From Cellulomonas shaoxiangyii (GTDB taxonomy: Bacteria; Actinomycetota; Actinomycetes; Actinomycetales; Cellulomonadaceae): 64,000 bases of DNA. The notes under the pieces are model-generated. The model was not told where the DNA came from. It ran no database searches and was given only the letters and a program-made list of their open reading frames with translations. The translations under genes and the position numbers were made by a program. The DNA lies in contig NZ_CP039291.1 in assembly GCF_004798685.1 (NCBI RefSeq), positions 1,426,001-1,490,000 of the forward strand, given 5' to 3'. Positions 18,610-28,108 of this stretch are shown here, in pieces (within the stretch, counting starts at the first letter, position 1; each line of letters starts with the position of its first letter).

Positions 18610-20073
18610 ATGACGGGCGCGCGCCCCGCTGCACGGATGCAGCTGGTCGAGCTCGCCGACTCCGACGACGAGGACGCGCCGGGGCCGGCGCGCACGGCCG
18701 CGCCCGAGCCCGGTCAGGACGCCACGACGCCACCCGCGGGGGGAACCCGCGCGCGCGTGCGGCGGTGGTGGCCCGCCGCGTGGGTCCTCGTGCTCGTCCT
18801 CGCCGCCGCCGTCGTGGCGACGCAGGTCGTCGCACGCGGCGCCGCGGCGCGGGCGGACGCGATCGCACGGCTGCCCGGGTTCGTGCGGCCGCTCGACGCG
18901 CCGCCCGCGGAGCTGTGGCGTGCTCCGGCGACGGGCCGCACCGGTGTGGTCCCCGCCGCCGGGCACGTCGTCACGGTGTCGGACGCGTCGGGGACCTGGC
19001 AGGTCCGCGCGCACGACCCGCGCAACGGTGACGTGCGGTGGGACGCGGACCTCGTGGAGACGAGCCCGGCCGGGTTCGACTCCGTGGCGGTGAGCTGCCC
19101 GCCGGGCACGCGGGGGAGCGCGCTCGTGCTGTGCCGGTGGACGGAGCCGCGCGTCGTCTACTCGCGCTCGCGGGAGACCGCCGACTCGGTGCCACCGACG
19201 CGCGTGCGGGCCCTGCGGGCGCAGGACGGCGCTGCGGCCGGCACGTGGAGCGTGGCGGACCCGCTGGTCGGCCTCCGCCGCGCGGGCGACGACCTCGTGG
19301 TGGCCACGGTCGAGCCGGACCGGCACGTGCTCGTCGAGCGGCGCGCCGGCGCCGACGGCGGGGTGCTCTGGTCGCACCGCTCGGCGGACGTGCTCGTCAC
19401 TCCCGGCAGCGGCCGGATCGACCCGTCCCTCACCGTGGCGGGCGGCGTCGTGGTGCTGAGCGGGGACGCGACGACGGTGCTCGACGCGCGGTCGGGCGAG
19501 GTCGTCGCGCACGGGGCGACCGGCCGGCAGCTCGTCGTGGCGCCGCTGCCCGACGGGCGGTTCGCGACGTGGGCGTCGGTCGGTGGCGCGCACCTGCACG
19601 AGGCCGACGGGAGCCGTGGGGTGCCCGTGCCCGGCGTGCCCGTGCGCCTGGCCGCCGACGACCGCTCGGTCGGGGTGCTCCTCACCGACCTCGGCAACCG
19701 GGTGGCCGCGCTCGACCCGGACGACGGCACGGTCGTCTGGGAGCTGGCGACGTCGTACTCGCCCGTGGCCGCCGTGGACGGCGCCGTGGTGCTGTGGGGC
19801 GACGCGGCGCTGGGCGTCGCCGACGCGCGCGACGGGACCCTGCTGTGGGAGCACCGCACGGGGGAGGCGATTCCCTTCGCGCCGGTGACGGACGGCCGCC
19901 TGGTGCTGGGCGCGGAGCCCGACGGCCCGGAGCGGTGGGCCCTCGTCGCGCGCGGGCTGCGCGACGGCGTGCGGGTGTGGTCGGTCCCGCTGCCGGTGGG
20001 GGTCACGTCGCTCGAGGGCGTCGGCGGGGTGCTCGTCGCACGGACGGTCACGGAGGCGTTCGTGCTGGGGTGA
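18610..20073 (+). CDS. Membrane-anchored PQQ-like beta-propeller protein
   Basis: 487 residues. ATG 18610 lies 6 bases after TAGAGT (18598-18603), suggesting a leaderless transcript of its own. A cytoplasmic acidic tail (1-50) precedes one membrane helix (about 54-74). The extracytoplasmic part then repeats blades with the pattern DP.NG.V.W, DARSGEVVA, LDPDDGTVVWEL and DARDGTLLWEH, as in PQQ/BamB-like propellers. No PQQ-enzyme active site is visible, so a scaffold or sensor role is more likely than dehydrogenase. It completes the phosphatase/FHA/RDD cluster, whose genes may act together. Confidence 0.8.
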   Translation: MTGARPAARMQLVELADSDDEDAPGPARTAAPEPGQDATTPPAGGTRARVRRWWPAAWVLVLVLAAAVVATQVVARGAAARADAIARLPGFVRPLDAPPAELWRAPATGRTGVVPAAGHVVTVSDASGTWQVRAHDPRNGDVRWDADLVETSPAGFDSVAVSCPPGTRGSALVLCRWTEPRVVYSRSRETADSVPPTRVRALRAQDGAAAGTWSVADPLVGLRRAGDDLVVATVEPDRHVLVERRAGADGGVLWSHRSADVLVTPGSGRIDPSLTVAGGVVVLSGDATTVLDARSGEVVAHGATGRQLVVAPLPDGRFATWASVGGAHLHEADGSRGVPVPGVPVRLAADDRSVGVLLTDLGNRVAALDPDDGTVVWELATSYSPVAAVDGAVVLWGDAALGVADARDGTLLWEHRTGEAIPFAPVTDGRLVLGAEPDGPERWALVARGLRDGVRVWSVPLPVGVTSLEGVGGVLVARTVTEAFVLG

Positions 20074-20105
20074 CCCGTCGGCCCGCGGTCGCGACAGGGC
20101 CGTGG

Positions 20106-20136
20106 TTGCGAGGGGCCGCTGCCACGGGGGTAGGGT
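20106..20136 (+). promoter_or_regulatory. Promoter of the leu leader/leuA unit
   Basis: TTGCGA (20106-20111) and TAGGGT (20131-20136), 19-base spacing. The predicted start of transcription falls at or next to the GTG of the leader peptide at 20144, so the leader would be translated from a leaderless 5' end. Confidence 0.55.
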
Positions 20137-20143
20137 CTTCCCC

Positions 20144-20191
20144 GTGGCGCACCGCAGCCTTCTTCTTCGTCGCCGCGACGGGGCCCTCTAG
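20144..20191 (+). CDS. leuL: Leucine leader peptide (attenuator)
   Basis: A 15-codon frame, GTG to TAG, encodes MAHRSLLLRRRDGAL. It contains three consecutive CTT leucine codons, which are rare in this GC-rich genome, and a final CTC. It begins about 7 bases after a TAGGGT -10 and ends 75 bases before leuA. Tandem regulatory codons in a short frame directly upstream of the pathway's first gene are the classical design of transcription attenuation: when charged tRNA-Leu is scarce the ribosome stalls at the CTT run. Similar leader peptides are known before leuA in other actinobacteria. The competing hairpins in 20192-20266 were not resolved by eye. Confidence 0.8.
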   Translation: MAHRSLLLRRRDGAL

Positions 20192-22033
<1,842 letters not shown>

Positions 22034-22065
22034 CGCGACGGGACCTGCGTCCCGGCGTGACACGC

Positions 22066-22105
22066 CGCGCCGCCGGCCCCCGCACGCACGGGTGTCGGCG
22101 GCGCG
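22066..22105 (+). terminator. Terminator hairpin after leuA
   Basis: Perfect 10-bp outer stem (22066-22075 with 22096-22105) and an inner GC trimer. It ends 3 bases before the recO -10 (CAGAAT, 22109-22114), so it insulates recO from leuA. Confidence 0.6.
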
Positions 22106-22120
22106 GGGCAGAATGGCCCG

Positions 22121-22852
22121 GTGAGCCTCTACCGCGACGAGGCGATCGTCCTGCGCACCCACAAGCTGGGTGAGGCCGACCGCATCGTCACCCTCCTGTC
22201 GCGCGAGCACGGCAAGGTCCGTGCCGTCGGCAAGGGGGTGCGGCGCACCACGTCGCGGTTCGGGTCCCGGCTCGAGCCGTTCATGCACGTCGACGTGCAG
22301 CTGAGCACGGGCCGCAACCTCCACGTCGTGACGCAGGCGGAGACGATCGGTCCCTACGGCCGGCGGATCGCCGAGGACTACACGCTGTACACGGCCGGCA
22401 CGGTCATGCTCGAGACGGCGGACCGGCTGGTCGAGGCGGAGCACGAGCCGTCGGTGCAGCAGTACTGGCTGCTCGTCGGCGCGGTACGTGCGCTCGCGAC
22501 GCGGGAGCACGCGCCCGGGCTCGTGCTCGACTCCTACCTGCTGAGGGCGCTCGCGATCGCCGGCTGGGCGCCGAGCTTCACCGACTGCGCGCGGTGCGGT
22601 GCGCCGGGCCCGCACCACGCGTTCGCGGTCGCGGTCGGCGGGGCCGTCTGCGGGGCGTGCCGTCCGCCGGGGGCCGCGGCACCCGCGCCGGAGACGTTCG
22701 AGCTGCTGGCCGCGCTGCTCTCGGGCGACTGGCCCGTCGCCGACGGCAGCGCCGAGCGGCACCGCGCGGAGGGCAACGGCCTGGTCGCCGCGTTCTGCCA
22801 GTTCCACCTCGAGCGCCGCCTGCGCTCGCTCCCGATGGTCGAGAGGGTCTGA
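22121..22852 (+). CDS. recO: DNA repair protein RecO
   Basis: 243 residues; GTG start only 6 bases after a CAGAAT -10, so probably leaderless. The N-terminal OB fold (1-80) begins [31 protein letters not shown] in family fashion. A helical domain follows, with a zinc site CARCGAPG...CGACR at about 155-180. RecO loads RecA on SSB-coated ssDNA with RecR in RecF-type recombinational repair. It shares one base of stop/start with uppS, so the two are coupled, a conserved actinobacterial pairing. Confidence 0.95.
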   Translation: MSLYRDEAIVLRTHKLGEADRIVTLLSREHGKVRAVGKGVRRTTSRFGSRLEPFMHVDVQLSTGRNLHVVTQAETIGPYGRRIAEDYTLYTAGTVMLETADRLVEAEHEPSVQQYWLLVGAVRALATREHAPGLVLDSYLLRALAIAGWAPSFTDCARCGAPGPHHAFAVAVGGAVCGACRPPGAAAPAPETFELLAALLSGDWPVADGSAERHRAEGNGLVAAFCQFHLERRLRSLPMVERV

Positions 22853-23634
22853 TGCCGGTCCCGCCCCCGCCGCACCCGAGCGGTGCGCGTCCCCCCGCCG
22901 TGCCGCGCGAGCTCGTCCCGCGCCACGTCGCCGTCGTGATGGACGGCAACGGCCGCTGGGCGAACGCGCGCGGGCTGCCCCGCACCGCGGGGCACGCCGC
23001 GGGTGAGGCGTCGCTGCTCGACGTCGTCGCCGGGGCGATCGAGATCGGCGTGGAGTACGTCTCCGCGTACGCGTTCTCCACCGAGAACTGGAACCGCTCG
23101 CCCGACGAGGTGCGCTTCCTCATGGGCTTCAACCGCGACGTGCTGCGCCGCCGGCGCGACCTGATGGACTCGTGGGGGGTGCGGGTGCGGTGGGCGGGCC
23201 GCCGTCCCCGGCTGTGGCGCTCCGTGATCAACGAGCTCGAGACGGCCGAGCGCCAGACCGTCGGCAACACCACCTGCACCTTGACGATGTGCGTGAACTA
23301 CGGCGGCCGCGCGGAGATCGCCGACGCGGCGCAGGCGGTCGCGCGCGAGGTCGCGGCGGGGCGGCTCAGGCCCGAGAAGGTCGACGAGAAGGTGCTCGCT
23401 CGGTACCTCGACGAGCCGGACCTGCCGGACGTCGACCTGTTCCTGCGCTCGTCCGGGGAGCAGCGGATCTCCAACTTCATGCTGTGGCAGGCCGCGTACG
23501 CGGAGCTGGTCTTCCTCGACGAGCCGTGGCCCGACGTCGACCGGCGGCACCTCTGGCGTGCCGTGGAGACGTACGCGCGGCGCGACCGCCGCTACGGCGG
23601 CGCGGTCGACGCCCTGGCGCCCCCGACGGCCTGA
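22852..23634 (+). CDS. uppS: Isoprenyl (di-trans,poly-cis-undecaprenyl/decaprenyl) diphosphate synthase
   Basis: 260 residues; ATG overlaps the recO stop by one base. Motifs of cis-prenyltransferases are complete: [10 protein letters not shown] with catalytic Asp31, [10 protein letters not shown], and the terminal [23 protein letters not shown]. It builds the C50/C55 lipid carrier for peptidoglycan and wall glycans at the membrane. The product chain length cannot be told from sequence by eye. Confidence 0.95.
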   Translation: MPVPPPPHPSGARPPAVPRELVPRHVAVVMDGNGRWANARGLPRTAGHAAGEASLLDVVAGAIEIGVEYVSAYAFSTENWNRSPDEVRFLMGFNRDVLRRRRDLMDSWGVRVRWAGRRPRLWRSVINELETAERQTVGNTTCTLTMCVNYGGRAEIADAAQAVAREVAAGRLRPEKVDEKVLARYLDEPDLPDVDLFLRSSGEQRISNFMLWQAAYAELVFLDEPWPDVDRRHLWRAVETYARRDRRYGGAVDALAPPTA

Positions 23635-23658
23635 CACGGCGGACGCTAGCCTCACGCC

Positions 23659-24087
23659 ATGAGCGACGACGACGTCCCCACGCCCTTCGTCCCGCCCGCA
23701 CCCGGGACCACGCGCCCCGGGGCGCACGTCGGCACCGTGCACGTCGGGATGGTCACGTTCGACACCCGGGACGCCGACGCCCTCGCGGGGTGGTGGGCCG
23801 CGCGCACCGGCGGGCGGGTGCAGGCGCACCCCGGGTTCGCGATGGTGCAGCCGGCCGCGCCGGGCGGCGTGACGCTGGGCTTCCAGCAGGTGCCCGACCC
23901 GACGCCGGGCAAGAACCGCGTGCACGTCGACCTCGCGGTCGAGGACGTGACCCGCTTCGTGGACGCGTGCGTCGCGGCGGGCGCCACCCACGTCGCCGCG
24001 CACACCCTGCCGGACGGGTTCGCGTGGACCGTGCTGGCGGACCCCGACGGGAACCAGTTCTGCGTCTCGCCCGCGCACGGCGCCTGA
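23659..24087 (+). CDS. VOC/glyoxalase-fold protein
   Basis: 142 residues. ATG 23659 is 6 bases after TAGCCT, so likely leaderless. One vicinal-oxygen-chelate module is visible: HVGMVTFDTRDADALAGWWAARTGGRV, a conserved NRVHVDLAVEDV and DPDGNQFCV at the end. This is the glyoxalase-like subtype common in actinobacteria. The metal ligands (His, His, Glu) are not all evident, so it could be a binding protein instead of an enzyme. Substrate unknown. Confidence 0.85.
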   Translation: MSDDDVPTPFVPPAPGTTRPGAHVGTVHVGMVTFDTRDADALAGWWAARTGGRVQAHPGFAMVQPAAPGGVTLGFQQVPDPTPGKNRVHVDLAVEDVTRFVDACVAAGATHVAAHTLPDGFAWTVLADPDGNQFCVSPAHGA

Positions 24088-24154
24088 CGCCACCGCGCTC
24101 GCCCGCGGCGCGCGAGCGCGCGCGGCTGTCGGAGGCCCGTCGTAGCGTGACGCC

Positions 24155-24433
24155 ATGACGAGCGACGCCGACGACACCTCCGTGCAGGACCCGTCCGACC
24201 CCATGGGCTCGAGCACCATCAAGGACCCCGACGACTGGACCACCGGCGACGAGCCGGCGACGGGCGCGCAGATGAGCTACCTGAGCACCCTCGCGCGGGA
24301 CTCCGGGCGTGACGTGCCCGAGAGCCTGACGAAGGCCGACGCGTCCAAGCTGATCGACGAGCTGCAGGGCCAGAGCCCGCGCGCGCAGGACGTCCCGGAC
24401 GTGGACGACCAGACCAAGGAGCCGCCGGACTGA
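24155..24433 (+). CDS. DUF3072 small acidic protein
   Basis: 92 residues; ATG 6 bases after a TAGCGT -10 (24143-24148). The conserved core is DDWTTGDEPATGAQMSYLSTLARDSG...LTKADASKLIDELQ, the signature of DUF3072. That SAP/LEM-like helix-turn-helix pattern also occurs in DNA-associated proteins, but no function is established. Acidic, soluble, monocistronic; it ends near a convergent hairpin. Confidence 0.85.
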   Translation: MTSDADDTSVQDPSDPMGSSTIKDPDDWTTGDEPATGAQMSYLSTLARDSGRDVPESLTKADASKLIDELQGQSPRAQDVPDVDDQTKEPPD

Positions 24434-24471
24434 TCGGTGCCCCCGGGCGGCGCCCGGTCGCCCGACCGCCA

Positions 24472-24503
24472 CGCCGCGTCCGCGTCCCAGCGCGGGCGCG
24501 GCG
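24472..24503. terminator. Bidirectional terminator between convergent genes
   Basis: 13-bp GC stem with one G-T pair (24472-24484 with 24491-24503) and a 6-base loop, between the DUF3072 gene and the DedA gene. Confidence 0.65.
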
Positions 24504-24560
24504 TCGTGCTGTCGCAGGCACCCTGCTCAGGGCGTCGTGCCGTCCGAGGCCGCCGCGCTC

Positions 24561-25145
24561 TCAGAGGGCGCTCTCCGAGGGCACCGTGCCGTCGGAGGGC
24601 GAGCCGGCGCGGGCGTCGCGCTCCGCGGTGCGGCGGCGGCGCGCGAGCAGCATGAGCACGACCACCGCCGCGGCGGCGAGCAGTGCGGCCACGCCCCACG
24701 GGGAGCCGGCCGCGAGGGCGACCGCGCCCCACACGGCGCCGATGCCCACGGTGCCCCAGACGACGGCCCACGCCGCCGACCCGGGCAGGGACGCGATCGT
24801 GAAGCGCAGGTACGGCATGCGGAGCAGGCCCGCGGCGGCGAAGACCGCCGTCTGCACGCCGACCGTCAGGTAGCCCGCGGTCACGGCGAGCGGACCCCAG
24901 CGGTGCACGAGCGCGAGGCCGGTCCGCGCGAGCGGGGTGCCGGCGAACTGCGCCAGCCGGTCGACCGTGCGCTTCCACAGTCGCGGCCCGTGGCGGTGCG
25001 CGCCCTCGTACTGCGCCCCGCGCGCGACCGCCCGCCCGGCCCAGTACGTCGCGTGCGAGCGGGCCAGCACGGAGACGAAGAAGATGACGAGGACCAGTCC
25101 CAGGGGCAGGCCGTCGAGGCCGTAGGCGCGCGCGACCTCCGTCAC
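24561..25145 (-). CDS. DedA/SNARE-associated-type membrane protein
   Basis: 194 residues; GTG at 25145 with AGGA 8 bases upstream. Four or five hydrophobic helices are visible. The VTX-domain features are YWAGRAVARGAQYEG, the Arg/Pro turn HRWGPLAVTAGYLTVGVQTAVFAAAGLLRMPYLRFTIAS, and a following G..WAVVWGT.G. DedA proteins transport lipids such as undecaprenyl phosphate across the membrane or support membrane potential. The usual acidic residue in the N-terminal re-entrant loop is not obvious. Expression is probably independent of the znu operon. Confidence 0.75.
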   Translation of the reverse strand: MTEVARAYGLDGLPLGLVLVIFFVSVLARSHATYWAGRAVARGAQYEGAHRHGPRLWKRTVDRLAQFAGTPLARTGLALVHRWGPLAVTAGYLTVGVQTAVFAAAGLLRMPYLRFTIASLPGSAAWAVVWGTVGIGAVWGAVALAAGSPWGVAALLAAAAVVVLMLLARRRRTAERDARAGSPSDGTVPSESAL

Positions 25146-25242
25146 GCGGTCGATCCTACGTCGGTGGCCCGCGTGCCCGGCCGAGACCTCGGTCCCACCC
25201 GGGAGGGGCGGGCGGCGCCCGTCGTGGGTGCCCGGGCCGGCG

Positions 25243-26208
25243 TCAGGATCGCGCGGGGACGGCGCTCGGGCCCGCGTCGGGCGCGCAGCCGTCGGTCGGG
25301 GAGCCCGGGACGAGCACGTCGTCCGACATGTCGGGGTGCGGGTCCTCCTCGGCGCGCCGGCGGTGCACCAGCGGCCGCACGGCCACACCCGCCGCGTACA
25401 CGGCGACGGCCAGGACGACGATCGTCGCGCCGGGCGGCACGTCGTTCCAGAAGGTGACGGTCAGGCCGACCACGCTCACGGTGACGCCGACGGCGCTGGC
25501 CACGGCCATGGTGCGGCCGAAGGACCGCGCGTACAGCTGGGCCACGGCGACGGGGACGATCATGAGCGCGCTGACGAGCAGCAGACCGACCACGCGCATC
25601 GCGATGGTCACGGTCAGCGCCGCGAGCGTCGCCACGGTCATGGACACGAGCCGGACCGGGAGCCCGCTCGCACGGGCGAACTCCTCGTCGTGGCTCACGG
25701 CGAACAGCACCCAGCGCAGGCCGACGCCCACACCGAGGACCAGCGCGGCGAGTCCGGCCGTCCACCACAGGTCGGCCGTCGTGACGGTGGCGATGGAGCC
25801 GAACAGGTAGCTCATGAGGTTGGCGTTGGTCCCGCCGGCGACCTTGATGAGCAGCACGCCGCCCGCGATGCCGCCGTAGAACATGATCGCCAGCGCGAGG
25901 TCGCCGCTGGTGCGTCCCCGCTCCCGCACGAGCTCGATGACGACCGAGCCGACCACCGCGGCGACCACGGCGCCCGGTACGGCGAACGCGTCGGCGGGGG
26001 AGGCCGCGGCCCAGCTCCCGACGAGCCAGCCCAGGGCCACGCCCGTCAGGGCCACGTGGCCGATGCCGTCGCCCATGAGCGCGAGCCGGCGCTGGACCAG
26101 GAAGGTGCCGACGACGGGTGCGGCGGCGCCGACCAGCACGGCCGCGATGAGCGCGCGCTGCATGAGGGGCGAGGACAGCAGCTCGGCGAGCTCGGCCCAC
26201 CACGTCAC
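25243..26208 (-). CDS. znuB: Zinc/manganese ABC transporter permease
   Basis: 321 residues; GTG 26208 overlaps the ATPase gene stop by 3 bases. ABC-3 family permease with about eight membrane helices. It has LVQRRLALMGDGIGHVALTGVALG near the N-terminus and MRVVGLLLVSALMIVPVAVAQL in the later half. A 35-residue hydrophilic acidic tail (HRRRAEEDPHPDMSDD) is an extra. It forms the channel through which ZnuA-delivered Zn2+ enters, with the ZnuC ATPase. Last gene of znuA-znuC-znuB. Confidence 0.92.
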   Translation of the reverse strand: MTWWAELAELLSSPLMQRALIAAVLVGAAAPVVGTFLVQRRLALMGDGIGHVALTGVALGWLVGSWAAASPADAFAVPGAVVAAVVGSVVIELVRERGRTSGDLALAIMFYGGIAGGVLLIKVAGGTNANLMSYLFGSIATVTTADLWWTAGLAALVLGVGVGLRWVLFAVSHDEEFARASGLPVRLVSMTVATLAALTVTIAMRVVGLLLVSALMIVPVAVAQLYARSFGRTMAVASAVGVTVSVVGLTVTFWNDVPPGATIVVLAVAVYAAGVAVRPLVHRRRAEEDPHPDMSDDVLVPGSPTDGCAPDAGPSAVPARS

Positions 26209-27047
26209 GGGGCCACCCCCAGCGTGAGGTCGGGACCCTCGGACGGCGGTGCGGGGTCGGCGTGCGGGTGGGTGTGGTCGTGCTCGGCGGTGCCGTGCTC
26301 GTCGCGCGCGGCGGGCGGTGCGCCGTCGTGCACGACGCGTCCGTGCCGGAGCACGACGGCGCGGTCGATGAGGGGCGCGAACGGGCCGATCTCGTGCAGG
26401 ATCACCAGCACCGTGGCGCCCGTGTCGCGCAACGTCGCGACGGTGCGCACGAACGTCTCCTGCGTCGGCAGGTCGATGCCGGAGGTCGGCTCGTCCAGGA
26501 CGAGCAGGCGCGGGTGGCGCACGAGGGCCCGGGCGATGAGCACGCGCTGCTGCTGGCCCCCGGACAGCTCCTGGACGCGCCGGTGCAGGAGGTGGCCGAC
26601 GCCGAGCGTCTCGAGGGCGGCGTGGGCGCGCGCGCGCCGGTCCCGCGGCGGCAGGAGCCGGCGCCCGTGCAGGAGCCCGGAGGTGACGACCTCGAGCGCC
26701 GTGGTCGGCACGCCGCCGCCGGCGGCCATGCGCTGGGGCACGTAGCCGACCTGCTGCCACGGGACCCGCGGCCCGAGCGGGGCGCCGAGCAGGTGCACCG
26801 AGCCGGAGGTGAGCGGGACGACGCCGAGCAGAGCGCGCACGAGGGTGGACTTGCCGGACCCGTTGGCACCGAGCAGCGCGAGCACCTGGCCGGGCGGGAC
26901 CTGGAGGTCGACGCCGCGCACGATGGGGCGGCCGCCGAGCGTCACGTGGACGTCCCGCGCGTCGATCGCCGCGGGGGCGGCGACGCCGGTCCCGCCGGCC
27001 GCGCCGACGGCGGGCCCTGGTCCGGGGGTGGGGGGTGCCGCGGTCAC
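26205..27047 (-). CDS. znuC: Zinc/manganese ABC transporter ATP-binding protein
   Basis: 280 residues; GTG 27047 overlaps the znuA stop by 4 bases. ABC ATPase with Walker A GANGSGKST, Q-loop YVPQRM, signature LSGGQQQR, Walker B LLVLDEPTSGID and switch His in LILHEIG. An Ala/Pro/Gly-rich 30-residue N-terminal extension precedes the domain. The C-terminal tail is His-rich (DEHGTAEHDHTHPHADP), unusual for the cytoplasmic subunit and a plausible zinc-sensing or storage tail. It energises zinc uptake with ZnuA and ZnuB. Confidence 0.93.
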   Translation of the reverse strand: MTAAPPTPGPGPAVGAAGGTGVAAPAAIDARDVHVTLGGRPIVRGVDLQVPPGQVLALLGANGSGKSTLVRALLGVVPLTSGSVHLLGAPLGPRVPWQQVGYVPQRMAAGGGVPTTALEVVTSGLLHGRRLLPPRDRRARAHAALETLGVGHLLHRRVQELSGGQQQRVLIARALVRHPRLLVLDEPTSGIDLPTQETFVRTVATLRDTGATVLVILHEIGPFAPLIDRAVVLRHGRVVHDGAPPAARDEHGTAEHDHTHPHADPAPPSEGPDLTLGVAP

Positions 27048-27976
27048 GAGCAGGACAATGCCACGCGCAGGGCCTCGAGGTTCTGCTCCGCGACGGACAC
27101 GTAGTCCTGCGCGTCGTCGGCGAGCCCCTCGAGCGGGTCGAGCACCGCGGTGCGGACGCCGAGGTCGGCGGCGAGCGTCTCGGCCACCTTCGGGCTGACC
27201 AGGGTCTCGAAGAAGATGGTGGTCACGCCCTCGTCGCGCACGACGTCGGCGACCTCGCGCAGGCGCGCGGGCGAGGGCTCGGCCTCCGGGTCGATGCCGG
27301 AGATGCCGACCTGCTCGAGCCCGTACCGCCGCGCGAGGTGCCCGAAGGCCTCGTGCGACGTGACGACCACGTCGCGCTCGCAGGTCGCGAGGCCGGTGCG
27401 GTACGCCTCGTCGAGGGCGGCGAGGCGCGCGGTCAGCGCGTCGGCGTTGGCGCGGTAGGTGTCGGCGCCGTCCGGGTCGACCTCCGTGAGCGCGTCCGCG
27501 ACCGCGTCGGCGACGGGGGCCAGCATGGTCGGGTCGAGCCAGAAGTGCGGGTCCAGGCCGTCGTGCTCGTGCCCGTCGTCCGCGGTGTGCTCGCCGGGCT
27601 CGTCGGCGTGCGTGCCGCCCTCGTCCAGGCCGGCGGCGGCGGTGGCGTCGACCACGTGGCCGGGCTGCGCCTGCTCGACGGCCTCGTCGACCGCGGGCTG
27701 GAAGCCGGACTGGTAGACCACCAGGTCGGCGGAGGACACGTCGGCGACCTGGGCGGGGGAGAGCTCGACGTCGTGCGGCTCGACGCTGGGCGGCGTCAGG
27801 GACGCGACGTCGACGCGGTCGCCCCCCACCTCCTGCGTGACGTACTGCAGCGGGTAGAACGACGCCAGGGCTGCGACGCGGCCGGTGTCGTCGCTCGCGT
27901 CGCCGCCGGACGAGCACCCCGCGACCAGCAGGGCGGGTGCGGCGAGCAGCGCGAGGGCGCGGGAGGGCCGGGACAT
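27044..27976 (-). CDS. znuA: Zinc ABC transporter substrate-binding lipoprotein
   Basis: 310 residues from ATG 27976. Signal peptide and lipobox LVAGC place the lipid anchor on Cys21. The cluster A-I fold has the metal His in SVEPHDVELSP. A His/Asp-rich loop (HADEPGEHTADDGHEHDG) comes just before DPHFWLDP, and SHEAFGHLARRYGLEQVGISGIDPEAEPSP follows. The His loop is typical of zinc-specific family members. The start codon is almost at the predicted transcription start, so the message appears leaderless. First gene of the zinc importer operon. Confidence 0.94.
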   Translation of the reverse strand: MSRPSRALALLAAPALLVAGCSSGGDASDDTGRVAALASFYPLQYVTQEVGGDRVDVASLTPPSVEPHDVELSPAQVADVSSADLVVYQSGFQPAVDEAVEQAQPGHVVDATAAAGLDEGGTHADEPGEHTADDGHEHDGLDPHFWLDPTMLAPVADAVADALTEVDPDGADTYRANADALTARLAALDEAYRTGLATCERDVVVTSHEAFGHLARRYGLEQVGISGIDPEAEPSPARLREVADVVRDEGVTTIFFETLVSPKVAETLAADLGVRTAVLDPLEGLADDAQDYVSVAEQNLEALRVALSCS

Positions 27977-28012
27977 GAGACCGATTCTCAACTACTTGCG
28001 AACCGATGTCAA
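27976..28012 (-). promoter_or_regulatory. znuA promoter with overlapping Zur-like palindrome
   Basis: Reading the minus strand: -35 TTGACA (28012-28007), 17-base spacer, -10 GAGAAT (27989-27984), transcription start predicted at 27977-27976, exactly at the ATG. An imperfect 15-bp palindrome, TGAGACCGATTCTCA on the plus strand (27976-27990), covers the -10 and the start. Its TGAGA...TCTCA arms resemble actinobacterial Zur/FurB boxes in size and 7-1-7 layout. Zinc repression by Zur is inferred; no zur gene is in the window. Confidence 0.7.
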
Positions 28013-28045
28013 AAGCGCGCGGCGCGGGCGCCGCCGGGCCGCGGC

Positions 28046-28051
28046 TAGGCT
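28046..28051 (+). promoter_or_regulatory. -10 element of glyS
   Basis: TAGGCT, 58 bases before the glyS start. It is back to back with the znuA promoter in the divergent gap; it leaves room for a normal 5' UTR with an RBS. Confidence 0.45.
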
Positions 28052-28108
28052 GTTCCGGTTGTGCCCCGCGGCACCCAGCCGCGGGCTTCCTCGACCCAGG
28101 AGAACCCA

